From Thalassobius sp049116315 (GTDB lineage Bacteria; Pseudomonadota; Alphaproteobacteria; Rhodobacterales; Rhodobacteraceae): a DNA stretch of 64,000 nt. The stretch is taken from NCBI GenBank assembly GCA_049116315.1, contig JAGDZD010000007.1:124001-188000 (forward strand). Direction: 5' to 3'. This document shows, one piece after another, positions 1-8,445 of the stretch (its first letter is position 1; every line of letters begins with the position of its first letter). Under the pieces are notes generated by a model. The model was not told the DNA's origin, ran no database searches, and saw only the letters and a list, made by a program, of their open reading frames with translations. A program made the translations under genes and the position numbers.

Positions 1-327
1 GCATTGAATTTGATGGCGCTTGGCGCAGCGCTGGTTGCGGATGATAGCACCTGCCTGTGGCGCGAAACTGATCAGATTTGGGCGGATGCCCCGCAAGCGC
101 TTCGCGGCAAGATCGAAGCCAGATATGTCGGACTGCTGCACGCGCAAGCGGCCGGTCCAAGCCAAGTTGTGATCGCAATTGATCTAGAAACCACCGAAAC
201 CGAGCGTTTGCCTGCGGAAAAATCGCTGCCGTTGCTGGGCCTTTCGGTTCCGTTGCTGCACAATGTGCATGCGCAGCATTTTCCAGCGGCGATTCTGCAA
301 TATCTGAAGTCAGGGCGGTGGGCTTAG
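1..327 (+). CDS. hprK: HPr kinase/phosphorylase, C-terminal part (cut by window edge)
   Basis: The open frame enters from the left edge, so the true start and the P-loop are outside the window. The visible part begins ALNLMALGAALVADD, which matches the segment just after the Walker A motif of the short HprK form of alphaproteobacteria. HprK phosphorylates, and dephosphorylates, a serine of HPr. The call rests on this segment and on the downstream order rapZ, EIIA, ptsH, the usual alphaproteobacterial arrangement. The stop lies three bases before the rapZ ATG, so the two are probably co-transcribed. The leucine codon at position 4 could be mistaken for a start, but it is internal. Confidence 0.88.
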   Translation, partial: ALNLMALGAALVADDSTCLWRETDQIWADAPQALRGKIEARYVGLLHAQAAGPSQVVIAIDLETTETERLPAEKSLPLLGLSVPLLHNVHAQHFPAAILQYLKSGRWA

Positions 328-330
328 GCG

Positions 331-1257
331 ATGACACAGAAAACAGGCAAAGACGTTTTCCAGCGGTTGGTTCTGGTCACGGGGCCGTCGGGGGCAGGGC
401 GGGGCACCGCCATTCGCACCATGGAGGATCTGGGGTTTGAGGCCATCGACAACCTGCCGCTAAGCCTGTTGCCGCGCCTGCTTGAGGGCCCGCCAATCGA
501 GCGGGACTTGGTGTTGGGCCTTGATGTGCGCAACAGGGATTTTTCGGTCACCGCGTTGATTGCCTCGTTGGAGCATTTGCATGCGCTTCCGGATGTGCAG
601 GCCGAGGTGCTGTATCTTGATTGCCGGCCCGACGTCTTGTTGCGCCGATACTCGGAAACACGCCGTCGCCATCCGTTGGCTCCGGCCGAAGCGGCGGATC
701 AAGGGGTGCAGCGCGAGCTTGATTTGTTAGGGCCTATTCGCGAGCGCGCGGATATTCTGATCGACAGCTCTGATATGACCCCGCATGATTTGCGTGCCGA
801 AGTTGAACGGCTGATCGTGCCGGAAACAGGCCCGCGCCTCGCGGTTTCGGTGAATTCGTTTTCCTACAAACGTGGCCTGCCGCGCGGGATGGACATGGTT
901 CTGGATTGCCGGTTCTTGCGTAATCCCTATTGGGAACCTGCGCTGCGTGCCATGAACGGCACCAGCGAAGAGGTGGCAAGCTATGTGTCCCAAGATCCAA
1001 AGTTTGCGGACTTTTTCGACCGTGTGCTGGGGCTGGTTCAAATGCTGTTGCCCGCCTACTTAGAAGAAGGCAAATCGCATTTTGCCTTAGGGTTGGGTTG
1101 CACGGGCGGTCAGCACAGATCGGTTGCAATTGCAGAAAAACTAACACAAGCCCTTGCAGAGGAGGGCTGGCAGGTGTCAACTAGACACCGCGAGCTGGAA
1201 CGTGGTCATAGATCTGCTTCAGCCGTGTCACCGACTTCGACAGCAAGCAAGGTATAA
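331..1257 (+). CDS. rapZ: RNase adapter protein RapZ
   Basis: A 308-residue protein of normal RapZ length. RapZ binds small RNAs and steers RNase E in enterobacteria; in alphaproteobacteria its target is not well defined. The N-terminal P-loop region is GPSGAGRGT at residues 18-26, with arginine (R24) where most P-loops have lysine. The C-terminal domain has the conserved GCTGGQHRSV stretch. It lies between hprK and the EIIA gene, and the ATG follows the hprK stop directly. The older name is YvcJ-type nucleotide-binding protein. Family assignment is firm; ATP binding cannot be assumed because of the changed lysine. Confidence 0.95.
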   Translation: MTQKTGKDVFQRLVLVTGPSGAGRGTAIRTMEDLGFEAIDNLPLSLLPRLLEGPPIERDLVLGLDVRNRDFSVTALIASLEHLHALPDVQAEVLYLDCRPDVLLRRYSETRRRHPLAPAEAADQGVQRELDLLGPIRERADILIDSSDMTPHDLRAEVERLIVPETGPRLAVSVNSFSYKRGLPRGMDMVLDCRFLRNPYWEPALRAMNGTSEEVASYVSQDPKFADFFDRVLGLVQMLLPAYLEEGKSHFALGLGCTGGQHRSVAIAEKLTQALAEEGWQVSTRHRELERGHRSASAVSPTSTASKV

Positions 1258-1268
1258 GGAATGCAAGC

Positions 1269-1664
1269 GTGATCGGTATTGTCATCGTCGCGCATGGCGG
1301 ATTGGCCCAGGAATATCTGGCTGCGATTGAACATGTCGTGGGGCGCCAAACGGGTGTGCGAGCCATCGCAATTGAACCCGACCATGATCGCTCAAAAAAA
1401 CAGACTGATATCTGTGTTGCCGCAGATGAGGTCGATCAAGGAGAAGGCGTGGTTGTGGTCACGGATATGTTTGGGGGCTCGCCTTCAAATCTGTCCTTGT
1501 TGGCCTGTCAGCCGGAAAACCGCCGAATTCTCTATGGGGCCAACCTCCCTATGTTGATTAAATTGGCGAAATCGCGCCACAAAGGTGTTGCCGAGGCTGT
1601 GCGCGCCGCAATGGACGCCGGCCGTAAATATATAGACAGTCAGATTGTCCAAAAAGATAAGTGA
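1269..1664 (+). CDS. PTS EIIA component, mannose/fructose family
   Basis: A 131-residue single-domain EIIA of the mannose family. The phosphorylatable histidine is His9 in IVIVAHGG, and the VVVVTDMFGGSPSN segment is typical of the fold. The start is a GTG with AAGGA eight bases upstream. No EIIB, EIIC or EIID genes are near, so this is probably a regulatory phosphorelay domain receiving phosphate from HPr, not a sugar importer. The stop overlaps the region just before the ptsH ATG, which suggests one operon with hprK, rapZ and ptsH. Confidence 0.9.
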   Translation: MIGIVIVAHGGLAQEYLAAIEHVVGRQTGVRAIAIEPDHDRSKKQTDICVAADEVDQGEGVVVVTDMFGGSPSNLSLLACQPENRRILYGANLPMLIKLAKSRHKGVAEAVRAAMDAGRKYIDSQIVQKDK

Positions 1665-1666
1665 TT

Positions 1667-1945
1667 ATGACCGAAACCACATTACGCCAACTGAAAATTG
1701 TAAACGTCAAAGGGCTGCATGCCCGCGCCTCAGCCAAGCTTGTCGAGGTTGTCGAAGGTTTTGACGCTACGGCAGAAGTGTCACGTGACGGAATGTCTGC
1801 CTCTGGCGACAGTATCATGGGGCTTTTGATGTTGGCAGCGTCCAAAGGAAGCACTATTGAGGTCCAGACTTCGGGATCAGACGCAGAAGCCCTTGCAGAT
1901 GCTGTAGAGGCGCTGGTGGCTGACCGGTTTGGTGAAGATATGTAA
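1667..1945 (+). CDS. ptsH: HPr phosphocarrier protein
   Basis: A 92-residue HPr. Both regulatory sites are visible: His18 in GLHARAS (equivalent of His15), phosphorylated by enzyme I, and Ser49 in GDSIMG (equivalent of Ser46), the HprK target. Retention of the serine fits the hprK gene at the left edge. A GTG at 1661 is an alternative start overlapping the EIIA stop; the ATG at 1667 is preferred because the family begins close to this point. Enzyme I is not in the window. Confidence 0.93.
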   Translation: MTETTLRQLKIVNVKGLHARASAKLVEVVEGFDATAEVSRDGMSASGDSIMGLLMLAASKGSTIEVQTSGSDAEALADAVEALVADRFGEDM

Positions 1946-1967
1946 AACGCGCAGGCGTTTCAGAAAA

Positions 1968-2864
1968 ATGGATGTGGACCGCGCGGTGGAGAGTGCAACG
2001 AAGGATCAGGTAACCGGACGCGAGTCCGAAGGGGTGAGCTTTACGACGTATGACCGTCGCAGCCTGACCTATGCCAGCACCTTCGACAGTGGCTTTCAAA
2101 CTCTGGCGATCAAATCTCTGGAATGGATGACCGGCAAGATTTCGATTTTGCGGATGATCCGTGAATTTGAACGCCGTGGTGCGCCCGAAGGGCAAGCCTT
2201 TTGGCGCGCGGCTTTGGATGTCATGGGGATCCCGCTGGAAACCCCGCAAGAACAAATCAACCGCATTCCCGAAAGTGGTCCTGTGGTGATTGTCGCCAAC
2301 CATCCGCATGGCATGGTGGATGGGATGATCTTGGCGGATCTGATTGGGCGTCGCCGGGATGATTTCCGCATTTTGACCCGCTCGTTGCTGACTGGCATCG
2401 ACGAAGTGGCCTCCTCTTATCTTATTCCTGTGCCGTTCCCCCACGAAGAGGACGCGCAGCGCAAAAGCGTGGAAATGCGGGCCGCTGCGATGGACCATCT
2501 TAAGCAAGGTGGCGTGGTCAGCGTCTTTCCATCCGGTGTGGTGGCAACGTCAGAAACGATGTTTGGCCCTGTGATCGAGGCCGAATGGAATGTGTTTACA
2601 GCTCAGATGATCCGGCGCTCCGGCGCTCAAGTTGTGCCAATCCGGTTTCCCGGCGCCAATTCGCGCTGGTACCACATGGCCAACCAAATCTCGCCGACCC
2701 TGCGTCAGGGCTTGTTGCTGCATGAGATTGTGCACAGCTGTCACAAGGCGCAAAAACCGCTGGTGGGTGACCCGCTGACGGACGCAGAGCTTGAACGCCT
2801 GTCTTCGGATCCGCGCGGTTTTATTTCTTGGCTGCGTGACCACACGTTGGCTTTGAAAGACTAA
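1968..2864 (+). CDS. Lysophospholipid/1-acylglycerol-3-phosphate acyltransferase family protein
   Basis: A 298-residue PlsC-superfamily protein. The acyltransferase signature is NHPHGMVDG, near residue 110, where the histidine-aspartate spacing is longer than the classic HX4D but occurs in related haemolysin-like acyltransferases. A second block, VVSVFPSGVVATS, fits the substrate-binding region. No clear membrane-spanning helix is seen. A TTG at 1929 inside ptsH is an alternative start, but the ATG at 1968 gives a more normal N-terminus. It directly follows ptsH and may share its transcript. The acyl acceptor cannot be told from sequence. Confidence 0.75.
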   Translation: MDVDRAVESATKDQVTGRESEGVSFTTYDRRSLTYASTFDSGFQTLAIKSLEWMTGKISILRMIREFERRGAPEGQAFWRAALDVMGIPLETPQEQINRIPESGPVVIVANHPHGMVDGMILADLIGRRRDDFRILTRSLLTGIDEVASSYLIPVPFPHEEDAQRKSVEMRAAAMDHLKQGGVVSVFPSGVVATSETMFGPVIEAEWNVFTAQMIRRSGAQVVPIRFPGANSRWYHMANQISPTLRQGLLLHEIVHSCHKAQKPLVGDPLTDAELERLSSDPRGFISWLRDHTLALKD

Positions 2865-2972
2865 CGCGCGCCACGTTGTCGGCGCACTGTTTCTGCACCA
2901 CTGTGGAACCCTGCGCGGTTTTTCTCAAAGACGGCCCGAATTTTTTCAATTTCGCAGGTGAAGCGGTGCAAG

Positions 2973-3848
2973 CTATCGCGTTGGAACCGGTGTTTCACCG
3001 CGATAGTCATAAAAGCCGCGCCCTGCTTTGCGTCCCAACCATCCGGCTTCGACGTATTTCACAAGCAGCGGGCAGGGGCGGTACTTTGTATCCGCCAGAC
3101 CTTCGTGCAGCACATTCATGATCGCCAAACAGGTGTCTAGACCGATGAAATCAGCCAGCTCCAGCGGTCCCATCGGATGGTTCGCACCAAGCTTCATGGC
3201 GCTGTCGATCGAGGCGACGTTTCCAACGCCTTCGTACAGCGTATAGCAGGCTTCGTTGATCATCGGGATCAGGATCCTGTTCACGATGAAGGCTGGGAAA
3301 TCTTCGGCGCTGGCGGCGGTTTTGCCAAGTTTTTCAACGATTGCCAGACAGGCGTTATATGTTGGCTCGTCCGTGGCGATACCCCGGATCAGCTCCACAA
3401 GATTCATCAATGGCACCGGGTTCATAAAGTGAAAGCCCATGAACTTTTCAGGGCGATCTGTGCGGCTGGCCAGACGGGTGATGGAAATCGAAGAGGTGTT
3501 CGAGGTCAGGATCGTGTGGGGGGCCAAATGTGGGATCAGCGCGTCAAAAATTGCCTGCTTCACGGTCTCGCGTTCGGTGGCGGCTTCGATGATCAAGTCA
3601 GACTTACCAAGGGTTGGCAGATCCATCGTTGTCTTGATCCGCCCCATGGCCGCATCTTTGTCAGCCTGAGTGATCTTCTCGCGGCTCACTTGGCGATCAA
3701 GGTTGCGAGAGATCAGCGACACAGCCTTGTCCAAGGCGCCTTGGTCCACATCGTTCAGCAGCACATCATATCCTGCCAAGGCCATGACATGCGCAATCCC
3801 ATTGCCCATTTGCCCGGCGCCAATGATGCCAATTGTCTGAATGTCCAT
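2973..3848 (-). CDS. hbd: 3-hydroxybutyryl-CoA dehydrogenase
   Basis: A 291-residue enzyme that interconverts acetoacetyl-CoA and 3-hydroxybutyryl-CoA with NAD(P)H, in butyrate, polyhydroxybutyrate or ethylmalonyl-CoA metabolism. The Rossmann motif GAGQMGNG is at residues 10-17; the NTSSISIT and MGFHFMNPVPLMNLVE blocks carry the catalytic serine and histidine; the C-terminal domain has NRILIPMINEA and HPMGPLELADFIGLD. The ATG at 3848 is preferred over a GTG at 3857 because an AGGTGAG ribosome site overlaps that GTG. The gene is convergent with the acyltransferase. Confidence 0.94.
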   Translation of the reverse strand: MDIQTIGIIGAGQMGNGIAHVMALAGYDVLLNDVDQGALDKAVSLISRNLDRQVSREKITQADKDAAMGRIKTTMDLPTLGKSDLIIEAATERETVKQAIFDALIPHLAPHTILTSNTSSISITRLASRTDRPEKFMGFHFMNPVPLMNLVELIRGIATDEPTYNACLAIVEKLGKTAASAEDFPAFIVNRILIPMINEACYTLYEGVGNVASIDSAMKLGANHPMGPLELADFIGLDTCLAIMNVLHEGLADTKYRPCPLLVKYVEAGWLGRKAGRGFYDYRGETPVPTR

Positions 3849-4005
3849 ACCGCTCACCTATCTCTTGTTGGGCGAACAATAGGCCCGCCTTGGGGGCGGC
3901 TGCAAGGCCCGGCGCGCGCAAATCGTTATCCCAAATTGTAGCTTTAGCAATTTCTCAACCCATTGCCTGCAAGCTCAGCGACGGGTGAGTAAAAAGGTGG
4001 GTGCT

Positions 4006-4791
4006 ATGCAACTCAATGAAACCAGAGCAGAGGCTCTGGACTATATGCCGTGCCAATACGGTCGATCAAAATTGGAATTTCGCGGGCCTAAACGGGACAT
4101 TCCGTCGGACTTTGTCTTATTCATCGGTGGCACAGAAACCTTTGGGAAGTTTGTGGCCCGCCCCTATCCGGCCCTGTTCGAAGATTTGACGGGTCAGCCC
4201 AGCATCAATCTTGCGGCCTGCAATGCGGGGCTCGACAGCTTTCGTCAGGATGCAACCGTCATCGCAATGGCCCGGCGGGCGCAGCTGGTTGTCATCCAAG
4301 CGATGGGGCCGCAATTTCTGTCAAACCGGTACTACTCCGTACATCCGCGTCGCAACGACCGGTTCGTCAAGGCGACGCTTTCGTTGCGCCGTGCTTACCC
4401 AACCATTGATTTCAGCGAAATTGCTTTTGTCGGGCATCTTCTGTCACAATTGGAAACCACGTCTCACCAGCATTTTCAGCAGGTCGTACAAGAATTTCAG
4501 CACACCTGGATTCAGCACATGCAGACCTTTTTGGGATTGGTGTCCCGGCCGTGTGTCGTGCTGTGGATCGACAGGCCCGAAACAGAAACCCTGCAATTCC
4601 TTGATCGCCGCCTGTTGGCGCAGGCCACGGTCGGGCGCGCGCCAGTGTTGACGGTGCCGGCAAGCACGCCTGCGCACTCAAGCAAAGGGGGGGGATTGGT
4701 GTTTGAACCTTCTCAATCGCAGGCCGCGGCGCTGGCGATCCCGCCAAATCTGCACAATCGCATCGCGCAAGATTTGGTCATGTTTACGTAA
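4006..4791 (+). CDS. DUF6473 domain protein
   Basis: A 261-residue protein resembling the DUF6473 family found mainly in Rhodobacteraceae; its function is unknown. The N-terminus has LDYMPCQYGRSKLEFRGPKR, then VLFIGGTETFGKFVARPYP and INLAACNAGLDSF, which looks like an SGNH-hydrolase-like or sulfotransferase-like core, but no catalytic triad can be assigned. No signal peptide or membrane segment. The ATG at 4006 has AGGTGGG upstream and is preferred over the GTG at 3985. It stands alone between divergent hbd and the acetyltransferase gene. Confidence 0.75.
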   Translation: MQLNETRAEALDYMPCQYGRSKLEFRGPKRDIPSDFVLFIGGTETFGKFVARPYPALFEDLTGQPSINLAACNAGLDSFRQDATVIAMARRAQLVVIQAMGPQFLSNRYYSVHPRRNDRFVKATLSLRRAYPTIDFSEIAFVGHLLSQLETTSHQHFQQVVQEFQHTWIQHMQTFLGLVSRPCVVLWIDRPETETLQFLDRRLLAQATVGRAPVLTVPASTPAHSSKGGGLVFEPSQSQAAALAIPPNLHNRIAQDLVMFT

Positions 4792-4883
4792 GGGCAAAGC
4801 CTAAGGTAGAGCGGACCATACGGTACCGTTTGAAAAAATCTAACAGTTTTCGACGTTTCTTGAGGATGTTGGTTTATACGTCG

Positions 4884-4950
4884 TATATATTAACAGATGA
4901 AAGTAATTGTTCTGGTTGTGGCCTTTGGGTCCGAGAGTGAAAATGGTTAG
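4884..4950 (+). promoter_or_regulatory. Possible promoter and 17-codon leader ORF before the GNAT gene
   Basis: A TTGAGG at 4860-4865 and a TATATA/TATATT at 4884-4891 make a weak promoter candidate with about 18 bases between. The 13-base palindrome TATACGTCGTATA overlaps the -10 region. A short ATG frame of 17 codons runs from 4897 to 4950 and overlaps the GNAT start; it may be chance. Confidence 0.3.
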
Positions 4951-5422
4951 AAATTTTGTTGAGGCTGACGACACGTCAGTCGCGGCGCTGGTCGAGCGGG
5001 CCTATGGGCGTTCCTACGAAGCGTGGCTGATCCGCGCATTGCGAAAAAATAATGATATCGCAATTGAATACGTGCTGGAAAAAGAGGACCACATTATTGG
5101 TCACATTTCTTTCGCGGCCCATAAGTCCCCGTATGGTTGGTGGAGCTTGTGCACCGTTGCGGTCGCTGAAGAAGAGCGAAATCAGGGGTTTGGCAGTCAA
5201 CTGGTCCGACAGGGGCTTGAGTTTGCGCGCCAATCAGAGGCCTGCGCAATCACGGTTCTGGGGTCGGCAGCGTTTTACCAACGCTTTGGATTCACCCGCA
5301 ATGCGGCGCGCAATTTGGACACGCCCTTTTCGCTTGAGAACACCTTGCTGAACCCAATCAAGCCGCACGTGGCCGGGCGCAAAGCTGTGTTGGAATATCC
5401 GCGTGCGTTTTCTCGCCTATAG
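4943..5422 (+). CDS. GNAT family N-acetyltransferase
   Basis: A 159-residue GNAT-fold acetyltransferase. The acetyl-CoA binding region is TVAVAEEERNQGFGSQLVRQGLEFARQ, a variant of the (R/Q)xxG(x)(G/A) loop, followed by VLGSAAFYQRFGF, typical of the YhbS-like group. The substrate cannot be predicted. The ATG at 4943 is preferred over an upstream start at 4907 because the fold begins at RNFVEADD. No operon partner is evident; the next gene starts 41 bases downstream. Confidence 0.85.
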   Translation: MVRNFVEADDTSVAALVERAYGRSYEAWLIRALRKNNDIAIEYVLEKEDHIIGHISFAAHKSPYGWWSLCTVAVAEEERNQGFGSQLVRQGLEFARQSEACAITVLGSAAFYQRFGFTRNAARNLDTPFSLENTLLNPIKPHVAGRKAVLEYPRAFSRL

Positions 5423-5463
5423 GGGCCCTTTTTTGTAGGCCGCCAAAGCCCTATCTTTGATCC

Positions 5464-6189
5464 ATGCGTGTATTGATATTTCTTTTATGCTGTTTGCCTG
5501 CGATGGCGCGAGCTGACTGCGTGGTTCTGGTGCATGGGCTGGCGCGAACCTCTGCATCGTTCTTGCTGACAGAGCAGGTTTTGACCCATCACGGCTATGA
5601 TGTTGTGCGCCCTGAGTATCCTTCGACGGACGCGCCGATTGCATCACTGGCGTATAGCACTTTGCCGGATGCGGTGGCGCAATGTGGCGATCAGACCGTG
5701 CATTTTGTCACCCATTCGATGGGGGGCATTTTGTTGCGCTATTGGTTGATCCGCAACGAGGTGCCGCGTTTGGGGCAGGTTGTTATGTTGTCCCCTCCGA
5801 ATGGCGGATCCGAAATTGTGGATGTTTTCCGGGATCTTGAACCTTTTGAATGGATCAATGGGCCTGCGGGCATGCAACTTGGCAGTGGCCAAGACGACAT
5901 CCCGGCTCAGCTGCCTGAGGTGGATTTTGCTTTGGGGGTGATTGCGGGCAATCAATCCCTGAACCCAATCTTCTCAGCTTTGATCAAAGGGGCAGACGAC
6001 GGCAAAGTGTCCGTTGAATCCACACAGGTTGCAGGGATGGTCGACCACATCACCCTACCGGTGACCCACACATTTATGATGAACAACCCTTTGGTGATTG
6101 CACAAACACTGTCCTTCCTTAAAACCGGTGGCTTCAACCGGGATCTGGATTGGGCCGAAGCCTTGTCCATTTTGCCAGAAGGGGGCTGA
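5464..6189 (+). CDS. Exported lipase/esterase-like alpha/beta hydrolase
   Basis: A 241-residue protein with an N-terminal signal peptide (about residues 1-18, MRVLIFLLCCLPAMARA). The alpha/beta-hydrolase fold is shown by VLVHGLARTSASF (oxyanion region) and the nucleophile elbow THSMGG, with Ser in the GxSxG position although the first Gly is replaced by Thr. This fits the EstA/PGAP1-like triacylglycerol esterase group. It is probably periplasmic. The phnM-like gene begins four bases after its stop, so the two may be co-transcribed. Substrate unknown. Confidence 0.82.
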   Translation: MRVLIFLLCCLPAMARADCVVLVHGLARTSASFLLTEQVLTHHGYDVVRPEYPSTDAPIASLAYSTLPDAVAQCGDQTVHFVTHSMGGILLRYWLIRNEVPRLGQVVMLSPPNGGSEIVDVFRDLEPFEWINGPAGMQLGSGQDDIPAQLPEVDFALGVIAGNQSLNPIFSALIKGADDGKVSVESTQVAGMVDHITLPVTHTFMMNNPLVIAQTLSFLKTGGFNRDLDWAEALSILPEGG

Positions 6190-6192
6190 CAT

Positions 6193-7332
6193 ATGCTGGA
6201 ATTAACGCTGACGGGTGCAGAAGTTCTGTTGCCTGACGGTCTGGCGGTGACGGAGCTTTCGATTTGCGGAGGCCAAATCGTTTCGCAATCGCAACCCAAG
6301 CAGGTGGATCTGCGCGGGTTTCAGGTGCTCCCCGGCATCATCGACATCCATGGTGATGGCTTTGAGCGTCATTTGGCGCCACGCCGCGGGGTCATGAAGG
6401 ATCTGCGCGAAGGCTTGAGTTCGGCAGAAAATGAGCTTGCCGCAAATGGGATTACCACGGCCTATTTGGCCCAATTCTGGAGTTGGGAAGGCGGCATGCG
6501 TGGCCCTGACTTTGCCCGACGCTTTTTGCAGGCATTGCAAGAGTATGATGGGTTGGGCACGGATCTGCGGGCACAGTTGCGGTTTGAATACGCGATGATC
6601 GATGATTACGCAGAGGTTGAGGCGCTGATCGCGGCGCATGGCATCGACTATGTGGTGTTCAATGATCACTTGCCGCATGCCGCGCTGTCCAAAGGTAAAA
6701 AGCCGCCCCGATTGACCGGACAAGCGTTGAAAGGCGGGCGCAGCCCTGAAGCGCATCTTGCATTGATGCAGGTGCTATTTGCGCGCTTTGATGCGGCCAA
6801 AGACGCTGTGTCTGGCTTGTCGCAACGTTTGGCCAAGCAAGGACGCTATTTGGGCAGTCACGATGATGCCACGGGGGCGCAACGCGCGGCGTGGCGCGCA
6901 CAGGGCGTTGAAATTTCAGAGTTTCCTGAAACGCGGGAGGCGGCTGAGGCAGCCTTTGACACCGGCGGATCGGTGGTGCTGGGGGCGCCGAATGTGGTGC
7001 GAGGTGGATCGCATTCGGGCAATATTTCAGCGGCGGAGCTGGTGGAGCAGGGACTGTGTTCTGCGCTGGCGTCTGATTATCACTATCCCGCGCCACGCCA
7101 AGCGGCGTTGGTCTTAGCCCAGTCCATCGGATTGCCCCAAGCTTGGGCCCTGTTGTCGTCGGGGCCCGCTGCGGTGTTGGGATTGCAGGATCGGGGCGAG
7201 GTGTCGCTAGGAAAACGCGCGGATCTGATCATTCTGGACGGGCAAGGGCGGCTGGGCTGCACGATGGCGGCAGGCCGCATCACCTATTTGAGTGGAGAGG
7301 TCGCCGCGCGGTTCCTCGCGGGCGCCCGTTGA
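6193..7332 (+). CDS. phnM: Alpha-D-ribose 1-methylphosphonate 5-triphosphate diphosphatase-like amidohydrolase (PhnM family)
   Basis: A 379-residue amidohydrolase-superfamily protein. The metal-binding start of the barrel is LPGIIDIHGDGFERHLAPRRG, the PhnM version of the HxD motif; FNDHLPH, SHDDAT and ASDYHYPAPRQA supply further metal ligands. PhnM releases pyrophosphate from the triphosphorylated phosphonate intermediate of the C-P lyase pathway. No other phn gene is in the window, so the role here is less sure; it could act on another substrate. It may share a transcript with the esterase gene upstream. Confidence 0.8.
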   Translation: MLELTLTGAEVLLPDGLAVTELSICGGQIVSQSQPKQVDLRGFQVLPGIIDIHGDGFERHLAPRRGVMKDLREGLSSAENELAANGITTAYLAQFWSWEGGMRGPDFARRFLQALQEYDGLGTDLRAQLRFEYAMIDDYAEVEALIAAHGIDYVVFNDHLPHAALSKGKKPPRLTGQALKGGRSPEAHLALMQVLFARFDAAKDAVSGLSQRLAKQGRYLGSHDDATGAQRAAWRAQGVEISEFPETREAAEAAFDTGGSVVLGAPNVVRGGSHSGNISAAELVEQGLCSALASDYHYPAPRQAALVLAQSIGLPQAWALLSSGPAAVLGLQDRGEVSLGKRADLIILDGQGRLGCTMAAGRITYLSGEVAARFLAGAR

Positions 7333-7344
7333 TTTTCGGGGGCG

Positions 7345-7376
7345 CTCCGCGGGGAGTATTTTTGGCAAGATGAAAG
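7345..7376 (+). terminator. Terminator-like hairpin with a 3' motif downstream of phnM
   Basis: A short stem CTCC/GGAG (7345-7356) is followed by TATTTTT and then GGCAAGATGAAAG, in the gap between convergent phnM and purK. From memory, a closely similar motif is frequent at gene ends in Rhodobacteraceae; this was not checked. Confidence 0.45.
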
Positions 7377-7377
7377 C

Positions 7378-8445
7378 TTAGGGCTGGACGCGGTTGACGT
7401 GGCCCATCTTGCGGCCGGGTTTGGCTTCGGCTTTGCCATAAAGATGCAGCGCGGAATGGGGCTCTTTGGCAATGTCGGCCACCCGATCCATATCTTGGCC
7501 CAGCAGGTTTTCCATCACCACATCGCTGTGGCGGGTGCCATTGCCTAGTGGCCAACCGGCGATGGCGCGGATGTGTTGTTCGAACTGATCAACGGCGCAG
7601 CCATTCTGTGTCCAATGGCCAGAATTGTGCACGCGCGGGGCAATTTCGTTCACGATCAAGCCCTGTGGCGTGACAAAAAGCTCAACCCCCATGGTGCCAA
7701 CATATTCGAGCGCGTTGAGGATGTTGGCGGTCAGCAGAACCGCATCCATGCGTTGCCCTGCGGAGAGGTTTGCCGGCACAGTGGTGGTGTGTAAAATGCC
7801 ATCGCGGTGGACATTCTCACCGGGATCAAAGCAGGCAACCTCGCCGCTGGTGCTGCGGGTGCCGATCACGGAAACCTCATGCGAGAAATCGATGAACCCT
7901 TCGAGAACGGCAGGCGCACCAGCCATATCTGCGATGGCTTGGGCCGCGTCATTTGCGGATTTCAGTCGCGATTGGCCCTTGCCGTCATAGCCAAAACGGC
8001 GGGTTTTCAAGATGGAGGGGGCGCCGATCGTGTCGAGGGCCTGTGCCAGGTCTTGAGCGGTATCAACCGCCGCAAAGGGGGCGGTTTTGAGGCCCAGCTC
8101 TTGCAGAAAGTTTTTTTCGCTCACGCGGTCTTGGCTGACGCCCAAGGCCCGGCGATTGGGCCGGATCGGGCGCAGTGTTTCCAGCAGGTCCAACGCAGAT
8201 GTCGGAATGTTTTCAAATTCGTAGGTGATCACATCGACGGTTTGCGCAAAGGCGCGCAGCGCGGCCGCGTCGTCGTAGCTGGCGGTGGTGACCTGATGGG
8301 CAACATCTGCGGCGGGCGGGGTGGCACCGGGTTCAAAAATATGGGTCTTAAAGCCCAAACGTGAAGCGGCTACAGAGAGCATCCGCCCAAGTTGGCCACC
8401 GCCCAAAATGCCAATAACAGCGCCGGTTTGCAAAATCTCAGTCAT
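7378..8445 (-). CDS. purK: N5-carboxyaminoimidazole ribonucleotide synthase
   Basis: A 355-residue ATP-grasp enzyme of de novo purine synthesis; it makes N5-CAIR from AIR, ATP and bicarbonate. The N-terminal GILGGGQLGRML motif, the KTRRFGYDGKGQ ATP-grasp loop and NEIAPRVHNSGHWT near the C-terminus are diagnostic. The ATG at 8445 overlaps the end of purE by eight bases, so the two are translationally coupled; an upstream start at 8523 would run inside purE and is rejected. Confidence 0.97.
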   Translation of the reverse strand: MTEILQTGAVIGILGGGQLGRMLSVAASRLGFKTHIFEPGATPPAADVAHQVTTASYDDAAALRAFAQTVDVITYEFENIPTSALDLLETLRPIRPNRRALGVSQDRVSEKNFLQELGLKTAPFAAVDTAQDLAQALDTIGAPSILKTRRFGYDGKGQSRLKSANDAAQAIADMAGAPAVLEGFIDFSHEVSVIGTRSTSGEVACFDPGENVHRDGILHTTTVPANLSAGQRMDAVLLTANILNALEYVGTMGVELFVTPQGLIVNEIAPRVHNSGHWTQNGCAVDQFEQHIRAIAGWPLGNGTRHSDVVMENLLGQDMDRVADIAKEPHSALHLYGKAEAKPGRKMGHVNRVQP

